Below are positions 24,301 to 34,770 of a stretch of 64,000 bases of DNA, piece by piece. The stretch lies in assembly GCA_027604505.1 (NCBI GenBank), contig JADIIX010000030.1, positions 62,001 to 126,000 on the forward strand. Reading direction: 5' to 3'. Position 1 is the stretch's first letter; each line of letters starts with the position of its first letter. This stretch comes from Gonapodya sp. JEL0774 (lineage: Eukaryota; Monoblepharomycota; Monoblepharidomycetes; Monoblepharidales; Gonapodyaceae). The notes below the pieces were generated by a model. The model worked only from the letters and a program-made list of their open reading frames with translations. It searched no databases and was not told where the DNA came from. The position numbers and the translations under genes are program-made.

Positions 24301-25264
24301 TCAGTATTCAGAATCAGAATGAAAGAACACACATACTCCCAGACTGACCCGCGCTGCCTGCACCCTTTCCATCAAGATCCAAAGTGACCTGTGGAGGCGG
24401 GGAATGTTTCCGACCTTGCGACGTGTAACTGTGGGAAGAAGCATTGGACATCATTGACACAGGCCGGGAATTGCGGCCTGGCAACGGCAGGTACGACGAA
24501 GGACGTTGGGGAGCAGATGGTGATCCAGGAAGTCCAGAACTAACACCGCCTGCTTGAAGTGCTTGAATACGAGCTGCAAGTGAGGCAACTCCAGTCGAAG
24601 GTTGGATCACTACGTGCGGGAATGTGTTGTTGGTATCCGGATCTGCCCGTCGGTTACTCTGCAAGCTGCTGTCACTGCCACGAGAACTAGAGAATGGGCC
24701 ATCATCGCTGAACGGGTCCACTCCTGTAGAAACATCCTTATCCCCAGTTTCAGCTCCTCGGGGGTTACCCTTCCCTGCCCTACCGCCAGTCACGGATGGA
24801 TAATCCGACTGTGTAACTTTCACCGCAGTAAACTGCGAAGGTTTGGGTGGTGGTGGGGGCGCTGGCTTTTTGGACCCAGATCCTTCCCGGATATGTGTGC
24901 GTGGTTGCACTTGAGTGGCCAGATTAACGTTGCCGCCGTAAAACGACACTGGCCGTACATCTCCCGAGTACCTTGTACGAGTGGTATCCCGAGGCTGCTC
25001 CGCGGTCTCAAATTTGTGGGTGAGCCCCTTCACACTTCTCCCAAAATCATAAACGCCGTTTGTTCCACCACTTCCACTTGGATCCGAATCCACATTGCCT
25101 ACATCGTCTATCGAGTGAGCTGCAGCGCCAAAACCCGCCGGTGCGCGAGTTGGGAGACCAAGTCCATGCCCAGACGACGAACTGGAAGTGACACCACCAC
25201 CTTTCGCGAACGCGCTTCTTGTCGTCGTAGTGTTCCGTCCATCTACTGATCCATTTTTGCTCAT
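21309..25264 (-). CDS. DH-BAR Rho-family GEF, Tuba/DNMBP-like
   Basis: Starts MSKNGSVDGR (25264). The first 450 or so residues are Ser/Pro-rich and disordered, with polyproline (APPPPPPKPSQ). A DH (RhoGEF) domain follows: NEVIETEEVFVRDMEVLSD, then (after an intron) VYFYTPSLHVLPSSTVLLIF, SNLPALLAFSRNFLALI and the signature DLAGILVKPVQRVLKYPLLV. After it comes a BAR-type helical region: DKINSLKHRKDVTEKYARL, VFEVVRENFENLDARVKQIK, MLDGVIENLKGPAAVIKKRD, KKRLDHERVKEQ and LNDQLLEEIPILRDLVNDYL. The tail is basic and Ser/Pro-rich and ends SFSRQKPG at 21309. DH activates Rho/Cdc42 GTPases; BAR binds curved membrane. This pairing without a PH domain is that of DNMBP/Tuba and some fungal polarity GEFs. 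At least eight exons. The GTPase it serves is unknown. It converges on ROK1 with 198 bp between stops. Confidence 0.82.
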
Positions 25265-25410
25265 AGGGAAACAATAGGCGGTGCTGTGATTTATATATAT
25301 GCAATGGCGACCATGAATGATCTGACCGTGCAGCACTCGTAGAATATGTATGAACAAACTCCCGATCGGAAAAATAGGCAGTTTTCCATTTTATTAAGAT
25401 AAGTTACGAT

Positions 25411-27714
25411 TCATCGCTTTACTCGAGGCACCGCTGGGGCAGCTCTGCCACCCAATGTGCTGCTGAGAACACTCTGCCCCATGACTGACTGACTGACTGA
25501 TGCTCCGAGATGTTCGTTTGTCGCCTGGTAAGTAAAGCTGTTGTCAAGAGGTGACATGAAAGCCATGCCCGATTTAGAGTTTGGCCTATTCCTCAACTGC
25601 TCGTCAACTGCACCCCAACGAACTTACCCTTGGAACTGTTGCTGTACACTTGTAGACAAGTGCGAATCTGCAACGACGGAATCCGTCGGCTGTTCCGACG
25701 TGAACACTTCATCGAAGTTTGAGGTGTCAGCAGCCGAAAGGACCGTTGGCTTGTACGGCGGCTGATACTTTTTGTGGTGCAATTTGTTCCAGTCGATACC
25801 GGCAAAGAATGGGTGACGCTTGATTTCGTCGGCACCATTTGCACCCAGGCGCTGGTTGGAGTCTCGATTCAGGAGCTATTAAGGGGGGAACAAGACGAAA
25901 GGAATAAACAAATTTTGCTTGCAGAGCGCCGTGAGCAGCACAAGAAAAGTGAGCGTCAAATGCACCTGTTTGAGAAGATCCTTTGCCTCCCGTCCCATGT
26001 CGTCCGTCAACACAAGCTCAGCGGTGAGAATTTTTTTGTACATTTCATTCGTGTTTTCATCATAGAATGGTGGAAGGCCAGTAAGCATCTCATACAAGAG
26101 CACGCCGAGAGTCCACCAATCCACGGCCTTAGTGTATCCGTTCCCGATGAGAAGTTCCGGAGCCAAGTACTCTGGAGTGCCGCAGAAGGTATTGGTCTTC
26201 TGTTTATCCCCGATGTTAAGTTTGCAGAGACCAAAATCGCATAGAGCAATGTGACCGGTGTAATCGAGCAAGATATTTTCGGGTTTGAGGTCGCTGATTC
26301 AGGGCAACCAGGTAACATGAGCTGACGTGAAGGATTCCTGCTTTGTGCGTTCTGTAGCACCTACTTCAGCAAGGACAACTCACCGATAGATAACGTCAAA
26401 TTTGTGCAAACATTCGAGTGCGGTCAACAGCTCTGCCGTGTAAAACCTCCCCCGGTCCTCGCTGAACCTCCCTTCTCTCTGCAAGTGGTGGAACAGCTCT
26501 CCACCATTTACAAACGCCAGAACAAAGTAAAGCTTCTCAGGCGTTTGGAACGCCCATTTCAGGTTGACCACGAAAGGGTTAAAGAGCTGAGAGAGCACGT
26601 TTCGTTCGGCAAGCGTATGCTGAACCTCCGCCCTTTCGACAATATGCTGCTTCCGGATAATTTTCATTGCGTATATGCGCCCGGTGTCCTTCTTTCGAAC
26701 CTGCATAACCTTTCCGAATGACCCTTTTCCAATGACCTTGAGCAGCTCAAAGTCGTCGATTCCGATGGCCTTTTTTGTTGGCTGATTACGAACACAAGAG
26801 GTCAGCAGATTCGCCTATGGCGCTATGCACAATGAATACAACATACACCGTTGCTCTTGAACACCAGCTGCACATGCACCTTGCCAGCGTGTGCATCCTC
26901 ACCAGCGGCGCTCTGCAGAGTGTACCACTCATCCGTCAAGGCTTGATCCTTTAGGGTCGGCTTCACACGGATAGAGCCCAAGAAGATATCCCCGCCACTT
27001 CCAGCGAGCTTTGATGCGTTGGTGGATGTCGCAGCCGTCGGGCTTGCCCGCTGGTACAGGGAGATGATTGCCTCCGAGTCGATCGAAACATCACTATAAA
27101 CGCAAGCTCAGTTGCTTGCGAGGAGCAAAAGCAGGATCCAACCATTCGTTGCTCACAAGTTGGCACGGTGTTGCCAGGTTATGCTCTTCCCATCGAGGTC
27201 TCCATCTTTGGCAGGCACTGCGATTTCTTGCTTGTCGAACTCGATAACACAATAAGGGAGCTTATCCTCCTAAGCGAATCATTGCGCAAAGCGTCAAGCC
27301 TCTCCACCTCTGACGGGTAGCAAACGAAAGAGATGTCTACCTTCTTCATAGTCTTGTCACTTGCCACCTCAGGCCGCATCTTCAAGCCCTGTGCCTCCAG
27401 TATTCTGATAAGAAGCAACCCCGTGCTCACAGAGCTCAGTGCAGTCGATTTTGAGGTGGCCTGGGTAGGGGAGGAGTTCGAAGAAGCGTCTGAGTTGGAG
27501 ATGGCCATTGGGGCCATTTTGCCGGACAGCTCATCAATCGACTTTGTCGTAGGCTCTGAGAAGAGTGATGTGTCCGTAGAGTCGGTTTTAATGGACACAT
27601 TACAAGGAGGAGATGAACAAAGAGAGGTGAAGTCCGCACAAACAAGCCCCGATGAAGGGTCTTGAAGTCTCTCTTTGACTTACTGGGTTTCGCAGATCCG
27701 ATGGATTTAAACAT
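25411..27714 (-). CDS. AGC-family protein kinase, YPK/Gad8/SGK-like
   Basis: Exon 1 (MFKSIGSAKP, 27714) splices to a Ser-rich leader and a C2-like module: GLLLIRILEAQGLKMR, then DKLPYCVIEFDKQE after an intron, and GKVHVQLVFKS. The catalytic domain shows GKGSFGKV, AMKIIRK, YR|DLKPENILLD (split by an intron), CDFGLCKL, activation loop TNTFCGTPEYLAPELL and DWWTLGVLLYEMLTGLPPF. The AGC tail has DTSNFDEVFTSEQPTDSV and, after the last intron, the hydrophobic motif FQGFTYQ. An N-terminal C2-like region plus this tail identifies the fungal YPK1/Gad8 group: TORC2- and PDK1-activated kinases controlling sphingolipid, membrane-stress and actin responses. The T-loop Thr and the hydrophobic-motif Thr are both present, so the usual activation is likely. 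The short Ser/Ala-rich C-terminus includes a GACT repeat in the DNA (25482-25500). Confidence 0.9.
25482..25500. repeat. (TGAC)n tetranucleotide microsatellite inside the YPK-like coding exon
   Basis: ATGACTGACTGACTGACTGA on the plus strand, nearly five units. It is read on the minus strand as SVSQSV near the kinase C-terminus. The unit is 4 bp, so length changes would shift the frame of the last 30 or so codons. Confidence 0.8.
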
Positions 27715-27917
27715 GTTATCGCTCAATGTCAGTTTGGAGAAACTGATGTGCGCACAACCAAGACTTACGAGACTGCCCCCTTCGCATCTCACGATCAGCG
27801 ACACATCACCGACAAAAAATATCTCATATGTGCGCGCTCTTATATTCCTACCACACAAACTCACTAACGCAACATGTCTTTCCGACCTCTCCGGCGTAAT
27901 TGAGCGTCTCAATATGC

Positions 27918-29675
27918 TTAGTCAAACAGGCCAAAGCCCATATCACCCTCCTCCTCCTCCTCCTCCTCAACTTTCTTCTCCTCCACCTTGGGGGCATCAG
28001 CGACCTTGGTAGGAGCGGCAGAAGCGGGAGCGGCTGAGAAATACGGTGATGCAATCAACAGCCTGCAGGCGCCCATAAATGCACGAAGAGCAGCTTACCG
28101 GCGGCGGGCGCGGAGGACGAGGCCACGGCAAGGGCCGCAGCGAGCGCGCTTGGGTCGTCGAGGAGCTTCTTGAGCTCGTCGGCCAGAGGGAATGTGTATG
28201 CAGTTCCCAAGGCAATGGACACGAGGTTGCGGAAGCCCTGCGAGAGGATTGCCTCAGTGCTATTGGTGATGCGATCCTCCTTGACCTGTGGTGATAAACA
28301 AGGAACAGTTCATGGGGGTGGAAAAAGACAACGAAACGAGAGCAAACGCGTTAGCAGAGTGGAAGCATATTGGTACTGTCAATCACTTTCTCAGTTTCTG
28401 TGTGCGCACTGAGCACAAATGTCGACTGACCCTCAGGAAAAAATTAGAGTGTATGTTTTGTGCCGTCACCGCACCTGAGGTGGCTCCGACCAAAATAGTT
28501 CGCATCCTGGGTCTGATGTTCACAGATTCCACGTCGCCTCCAGGTTCGGAGGAAACGCCGCGCATAGGCAACCCCCACTGCAACCCCCCAACACCCCAGC
28601 GTCACCCCCGAACCGCTTCGACATGGAAACTGTACTACATCCACAGACTCCCAAAACACACCTGGTCAGCGTGGGGGAAGCTGATGGCAGTCGAGAGCGC
28701 AATACCAAGGATGTTCTTGTATCCCGCGGACAGCAGGTGTGGAATGGAGGCGGTGGTCGGGAATCCAAGACCCAGAGAGAGCTTGGTGACGATGCTGGCA
28801 CCGGTGAAGAAGTGCTCCGCAAGGCTGGTCACGTCGATGTCGAGCAGGTCGGGGTGGAACACCGCGCCTTGATCATAGACATACTGCACACTCAAACCAT
28901 AGGTGAAGGGCGAAATGTTCAGCATGTTCAGCAAGGTAGCCTCGGAGGCTCCGACTTTCTGGCCGGGTTTGATGATAGGCACGTCGTTGACGATTTCAAT
29001 GGTACCACGGGCAATCTTGGTCGGGATACCAAGGGCCTGGAAGAAGGAGGTCTTGCCCGGTTCCATTCCCGTGTTACCAGCAGGAATGACCACAGAGCCA
29101 GGAGCGATAGCACCGGCTTTGGCAGGGGCCCGAACCTGGGAAGAGGTGATAGATGCGGCAGTGTGGCAATATTTGTTAGTTTCAAGCTCCAAAAGACGTA
29201 AAGCAACAACGAGGGTATGTTCGTTCAAAAAAACTGAAGATAGAATCCACTTACCCTGTTCTCGGTGATCTTGGTGCGGACTCCTTTCAGGTCCGTCGAC
29301 TTTGTGAATACCAAACCGACGTTGCCCTTGAGAACGGGCAGGAGCCTTTCAAGGTCTGGGTTGTCTTCCTTGAGTGCACGAAGCTTCTTCCTGATCATTG
29401 TGTTTTTACCCATGAGGATCACTGCCTCAGAGCGGAGAGATTTGCGGATCTGGTGCATCTGGTTGGACCCGACATTGTCGACGTTGACAATGAAGATGGT
29501 GGGGTAGTCGGTGAGGAGCTGCTCGAGCTTCACGAAGTACGCTTCCTTTTTGCCGCGGCCTACGTGGGCCGAGAATCATCACAGCGAGTGAGGACGAAAA
29601 AGTGTGAACCATTTCATGCTGGTCGAACCAAAACACAAGAGCAAATCAAAGAAACGTACCGTCTCCCTTTGACAT
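27918..29675 (-). CDS. RPP0: 60S acidic ribosomal protein P0 (uL10)
   Basis: Exon 1 (MSKGDG, 29675) joins to [19 protein letters not shown]. Next come [45 protein letters not shown], then [40 protein letters not shown] and [18 protein letters not shown], all highly conserved P0 blocks. The C-terminus ends [15 protein letters not shown], the stalk tail that binds P1/P2 context and elongation factors. P0 anchors the P1/P2 stalk on 25S rRNA at the GTPase-associated centre. Oddity: the GYKN..IAL....FP.AD segment occurs twice, in the exon ending at 28662 and again in the exon starting at 28285, separated by a 376-nt intron, the longest in this gene. Normal P0 has one copy. Confidence 0.95.
28286..28661 (-). 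other. long intron of P0 (376 nt)
   Basis: Donor GTGTGT follows HADQ and the acceptor CACCACAG precedes VKEDRI; both sides stay in phase 0. It is three to six times longer than most introns in the window. I looked for C/D boxes of a hosted snoRNA and found only weak matches (GTGATTG and CTGA), so no RNA gene is called. Confidence 0.6.
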
Positions 29676-30315
29676 CGTTTATACGTGTACAAGGGGCTCC
29701 TTCAAAGAACTAGGAATTTCAAGACGGTCCTGCCAGCAGAGGTGGTTTGTCGGGTCAGCAACTCGTCCAACATGGCCAGACATCCCCAATGATCCCGAAG
29801 ATATCCAATTTCCCAAAATACAAGCGGATTGCGTGCATTTTAGATGCCCGAAAGAGTAACTGAAGCGCATAGTGTTGAATCCGGAGACGAACATCCATCC
29901 ATCCATCGGGGCTGAGTCTGCGTGTCCACTTCAGGATAAACGAGTTCTTCTTTTCGATCTGTATGTCCGCGCAAGATTCTCACCGCTGAATGTGGGGCCG
30001 AGTTGGTTCTTGTCGTGTGTGGGAAGGAATGCGACGTGACTGTGGTCTCCCTCTTGTGCACAATCCACCACTTGCACAAATCCCAACCACTTGCCGCGAA
30101 GTTTCAAAGTTTTTTGAAAGCAATCCAGCCAAAGAACGGGTGAGCGAAATATCCGCCGTCCTTATTCTTAACAGCAGCGAACCTCTCCAGTGAAGATGTA
30201 CATAATGAACATCATTATCACTACATAATAGTATTCTGCCAACGCAATCCTTGGCCTTTTGTACGTCTAACGCGCAATCCGAATCCTTGCTTCTTCGTTG
30301 AGCAAACATCAATAT
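29676..30315. other. intergenic, promoter side of P0 and 3' side of the CYSTM gene
   Basis: About 640 bp on the 5' side of P0 (-) and beyond the stop of the CYSTM gene (-). It contains a short CATC repeat (CATCCATCCATCCATC near 29893). Frames here have no recognisable domain. Confidence 0.45.
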
Positions 30316-31101
30316 TCAAGTGAGCTGTAAGCCCGGAGAGGGGCGGAGGGAGAGAGACGGTGGTTGAGTGCAAAAGGAAGGAACGACATGTCGTGAGGGC
30401 GACACTCACCAAATCCAGCAAGCAGCAGCAACAAAGAGCCGCCTATGTTGATAATGACGGTAAGTGTAAAATGAGAGTTTGAGAAAGCTCGTGGAAGGTC
30501 TGTGCCTCTCAAATCAAGAACCTACCCCACACGCAGCTGGGCAAACACAACCAAGTCAATGTTCCTGGCCAAAACGACGTGTACAGCCATAAAAACTCAC
30601 CACAGCAAGCGTCATCGTCTGACCTCGTCGCCACTGGAACAGGCTGTTGAACTACAACGACCGGTTGAGGATGCTGCTGCTTTCCAACCCAGGAACACTC
30701 AATCAAGGAACACTGTAACAACCACCACAATATCCACGCACCTGAACAACATACTGCTGTGGAGGGGGAGGGTAGTATCCTTGGGGAGGAGGAGCACCGC
30801 CCGGAGGAGGAGGATCTAGAGAAATATTCCGGTGGGAGGTTATACCGACTCCCAATAGCTCTCCAATCAACCAACAGCGAAGACTCACAATAGCCCTGTT
30901 GCGGCGGTGGAGGGTAGTATTGACCTGAATATGGCGATTGAAGTAGTGATTGTGGGAAAAAGTGGGGAAAAGTCGGAGTGGCGCAAGATGCGTTTCAAGT
31001 CATGTTCATGGGCAGACCCCCATCGGCTCCTTCCAACTTTGGTGTTAAGGTATAGGAAAGCGTTTCCGATGCGTACCTTGGGGTGGCGGGGCGTACGACA
31101 T
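30316..31101 (-). CDS. CYSTM-type small tail-anchored Cys-rich protein
   Basis: About six exons. Joined, the protein is MSYAPPPQGQYYPPPPQQGYY, more PPPPG/GYYPPPPQQ repeats, QPVVVVQQPVPVATRSDDD, then ACCAACGAALCCCCLLDLLT. The Pro/Tyr/Gln-rich head followed by a short Cys-rich C-terminal membrane segment is the CYSTM layout. These proteins are found across eukaryotes and are linked to metal, oxidative or other stress tolerance at membranes. The Cys-rich end only appears if an 11-nt exon (30526-30536) is included: without it the frame moves to Gly-Ser-Leu and then loses the Cys block. Total length is about 85 residues. It is divergent from an aldo/keto reductase across 117 bp. Confidence 0.76.
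30526..30536 (-). other. 11-nt microexon of the CYSTM gene
   Basis: Minus-strand CTGCGTGTGGG, flanked upstream by TTTGCCCAG (acceptor) and downstream by GTAGGT (donor). It converts phase 1 to phase 0 and supplies AACG in the Cys-rich tail. Support is by reading frame and family pattern; no transcript was seen. Confidence 0.65.
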
Positions 31102-31218
31102 CTTCTTGGTGTGTTTGCTTCTGAAAGGATTGCTTGGATGTGTTCAGGGTGGACCCTGAACAAAAACGTTTGTGACCACGCCATGCACCTCAGTCAGCAC
31201 TTTGATCGCGGATTCAAA
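31102..31218. promoter_or_regulatory. bidirectional promoter, CYSTM / aldo-keto reductase
   Basis: A 117-bp gap between start codons at 31101 (-) and 31219 (+). Both products plausibly serve stress responses, so shared control is possible. Inferred from layout only. Confidence 0.4.
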
Positions 31219-32538
31219 AATGCCAGAAGGAAACCGGGCAACACGCATCCTGACGCAGAATTCGATACCGCGACGATGGCTGTGGATGCTCGCAGTTCTC
31301 GCGATAACGGCGATTGTGTGGACTCACTGGAAGCGTTCTGTTCGGCAGCCGTGAGAGACACCTGTTTGGTTTCAACCGCAATACCCTGATACCAAAAATG
31401 AAATCAAGGATGTTAGCTAATCTTTCAAATGGGTTGAAAAGTGAGTATACATCGGCGTTTATCAGTATGTTCTGCTCAAATCATTCGGTCTGTCAAAGTC
31501 CCCATTGTCGGCTTTGGCACAGCTGGTCTTTCCAACCCTTCAGAATCGATCTACTTTGCTTTAAAACAAGGCTATCGCCTTCTGGACACTGCCAGCGATA
31601 CAGGTCCATGGTATCGCACCGAGAAAGTGATCGGCGACTTCCTTTCGACCAGCTCAAACCCATCTCGCGAGAACGTTTTCATCACCTCCAAAGTGCACCC
31701 CGCCGACCTCGGCCGTCTGGCGACGGGAGCGTCCATCAACAGAACTTTAGAGAACCTGCGCACAGGCTATGTTGATATGATTTTGCTGCACTATCCTCGG
31801 TGTTGGGGGGACTTGTGCCCAATCCCTGCGGAGGGGACGTGGCGGGATGCTTGGAGGTGAGAGGCAGAACTGAGCATTCTGTTTTTGCTGGATTGGTGAC
31901 ATCTGTGTACTCAATATCCAGGGAGCTGGAGCGAGAATATCGGAAAGGGCGAATTCGGAGCCTTGGAGTCTCGAACTTCAATCTATGGGAGACGGAAGAG
32001 CTTCTCGCATTCTCAAAAATTAAACCACATCTTAGTGAGAATCACCAATATCGGTCGAATGAGCCTGTGTTCAGTTGCTCACCTCTCCCCAACCTCTATA
32101 CATTAGTTCAATCCCACTTCGACCCCCTTCATCAGAACTGGGACCTCTTGGAGCTCTGCCGGCGCAATGGTATCTTATTCCAGGCTTACTCTGCGCTCGG
32201 TACCCAGCATGTCGCGGGTGGGACCGCCAACCCTATCCTCAGTCACTCGACGATCGTCAGCATCGCGCGGAAACGGAAGAAAACGCCTGCGCAGGTTATT
32301 TTGTAAGCATGTAGCACCCACCCTCGGGCGCTCTTATTTCTGTGTCGTGAAGTTCATTGTTCGCATGAATGTTTGGTCGTTGGTCTATTTTATCTGTCCC
32401 AGACGATATTTGCTCGAGAATGACATTCTGATCCTGCCGCGCTCGAGTAACTTGGATCATATTGCTTCGAACTTAGAGGTGCTGAACTTTCGACTAAGTG
32501 CACGCGATGTGCAGCGAATTCGAGACATGAAACCGTGA
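31219..32538 (+). CDS. aldo/keto reductase with N-terminal membrane anchor
   Basis: Exon 1 (MPEGNRATRI) carries a hydrophobic helix, RRWLWMLAVLAITAIVWTHW, near residues 15-34. Introns then join to MLANLSNGLKIPIVGFGTAG, the typical AKR start. Further family blocks: GYRLLDTAS, VFITSKVHP, DMILLHYP, RIRSLGVSNFN, LFQAYSALG, RKRKKTPAQVIL and ILPRSS..DHIASNLEVLNF. Catalytic Asp (LLDTASD), Lys (TSK) and His (LLHYP) are in place. The Tyr lies in GPWYRTE, a slightly altered context. AKRs reduce carbonyls with NADPH. A membrane-anchored AKR is unusual: the anchor suggests an ER or outer-membrane location, facing unknown. The last exon may splice at 32536 to a few more codons ending near 32642. Confidence 0.83.
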
Positions 32539-32642
32539 GTCATTTTGTTCTTGTTGTGGTTGTGAGTACGAGATAACAGTTGTCACTATAAGTGAATAAA
32601 TTTAAGTTGATGTTCAGTTTTAAGAAAATACAATTGCAGTAA

Positions 32643-32835
32643 CGACAGTGCTGCAGTGTGACTGAACTTGGCGAGTTTGGGCTCCCTAGCTGCACTTGCT
32701 AAAACCGTGCGCCTGATACGAAAACCTCTTCTGTAATTCCACGTTTGTTGGGGCGGGGCGCTATGAGAATGGATGGAAACATGATGTGGTGGCCCACTTC
32801 ATTCCTCTAAATACACAATCCATCACATTTTGCTG
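32643..32835. other. intergenic, promoter of the metallophosphoesterase gene
   Basis: About 190 bp with no coding content. It ends in TACACAATCCATCACATTTTGCTG just before the ATG at 32836. Confidence 0.4.
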
Positions 32836-34711
32836 ATGGCTGCACCCAGACTTCGGTGGACAAATCAACTGCGCGTGCTCATTGCAGGGGATGTTCATGC
32901 TCGATTTGATAATGTTCTGAAACTGCGAGACCTTATCATCCGCAGAAACTTGATGTCGGTCTTCTTATTGCCAATGAACTGTCGCATTAACGTTCTCATC
33001 GACCGGTCCACTCATCTGTACTGTCCGATCACTTTTCTTTACAACAGCCCTGATCTAGTTCTTGTTACTGGAGACCTGGCGAATGCAGATCACGACCTCG
33101 CTCAGATTCGTGCGAAACTTTTTGGGGACAGTGGGTGAACTTGACGACTTCCCGCAAATACCCGATCCCGCCCATCGATTCAATCATTCTGTATTCCAAT
33201 CATCAATCGTGAAAAGAACCGGCGATAGCACCCGGCCATCCTGCCGCGAGGGCCCAAGCGGCACTCAAGGCTCGCGACGAAACTGATTTTTGTAATGTCG
33301 TTGATGCGTTCGAAACGACCAGGGTGCCCGTGCTCTACATTCCAGGTGTGATCCACTCTCCTCTCTTGAAGTAAGAAAGGGCCCTCGGGATAAAAAACCG
33401 GATCTGCAGGAAATCACGATCCCCGCTCGGCATACTCAGACATCGATCTTGAGCTTCAACCTGAACCCTCATCGCTCCCCGCACATCGTTACTTTAACTT
33501 GTCTCCGAATGCCAAGGTCCTCTCATTGAATAGCTCAGATGATGTTTGGGATGCGCTAGTTAATCGCCGCGGCGTGACATCGTTGCGTGGTTCAGCTCAT
33601 CGACCTGATACACGGAACTGGTCCAGCCATTCTGCACGATCTGGTATGTTACCAAGATTGGCTGGGGGGGATGAGGTATCGGGTCAATCGAACAATGAGT
33701 CAGCAGCCCCGCGCGACAATAGTTCAAGCAATGGTGACAGTTGGGGTGGTGCACCAATGTGGCAGAAGCTCAGGCGATTGAAGGAAGGGACCAGTGAGAA
33801 TGTGCATAGGAAAGTCGTGCGAATAGGTGAATGAATGTGGATCTCTGTTCTTGATCACGCTTATCAAGGTGCCCTCTTTACAGCCCCAAAGCTACTGGTC
33901 GTTGCACATGGGGGGTCGGTGCCGCAAACTTTGTACGAGAATCCTGGCCGAAAAGCTCACTTGGGTAAGCGATTACTTTGTTTCAATTGAGGGGGAAGTT
34001 AACTCACGCACCGATCCTGCCTCCTTGTTCAATCAGGATTCCCTTACGACGAGGACTCGTTGGCAAAAAATGTTGCCGCCCTACTTTCCCGTTGTTCAAC
34101 AAAATCTTCGGTTGATTCAGATATTTTTGCAAGTATTGCCGCATCACAGATGGAAAGAAGACGTCATGTGCTGTCACAGATAAAGAGTACAGAGGAAACC
34201 CCGATAGAAAGACCACGTGAACCGACTGAAGATGAGCCGGAATGTGTGATTATGGTCACCCATTGTGGCCCTGCAGGAGTCGGTGAGCCAAGCAATGTGC
34301 CTCGTCCGATAAGACACTCCCCACGTTAATGTTTTGCTGCACACTACCATCACAATCCAAACTACAGGTACTACACACACACATTTAGACCTCCATGATC
34401 CAGCAAAGTATCAGTCTATAGAGACAGGGTCATACTCATTGCGAAGACTTCTGATGACCTCAACGATCCAGAATCCCCGTGCAGAGGAGCCATCCGTTTT
34501 GCTGAGCGTGCATGGACATGCCCATTTCTCGAAGGGTTTGGCGCACTTGGGTGGGGTGACAGTGGTCAACCCAGGTCCCCTTAGGGATGGGTCCGTGGCG
34601 ATGGTAATACTTGAAGAAAAACATAATGTGACGGCAAACGCACAAGCTGGGAAAAGATCGCCAAAGTGGCAAATCGCGAGTGTACAATTTTTGAATGTTG
34701 ATGGAGTGTGA
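32836..34711 (+). CDS. calcineurin-like metallophosphoesterase
   Basis: Starts MAAPRLRWTNQLRVLIAGDV. Metal-binding motifs appear in order across exons: GDVHARFD (motif I), LVLVTGDLAN (II), YIPG|NHDP (III, the intron falls inside the GNHD motif), VIMVTHCGPAG (IV) and LLSVHGHAHFS (V, GHxH). The rest is soluble with no signal peptide. This is the Metallophos fold with a two-metal centre that hydrolyses phosphomono- or diesters. The substrate is unknown; several plant and protist proteins of this type are annotated only as Ser/Thr phosphatase-like. It ends in VQFLNVDGV 59 bp before the next start codon on the same strand, so transcription may run on into the GH26 gene. Confidence 0.82.
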
Positions 34712-34770
34712 AATATGGTGGCACTCCAGATCGTGCACTGGAGCAGTTCCGTGTGTCAGGTCGATGAACC

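Noticed and set aside
24602-25249. 215-codon plus-strand frame
   Set aside because: Antisense to the Ser/Pro-rich head of the DH-BAR gene; no domain.
28286-28661. snoRNA hosted in the long P0 intron
   Set aside because: Only weak C-like and D-like boxes; no convincing terminal stem or ordered box set.
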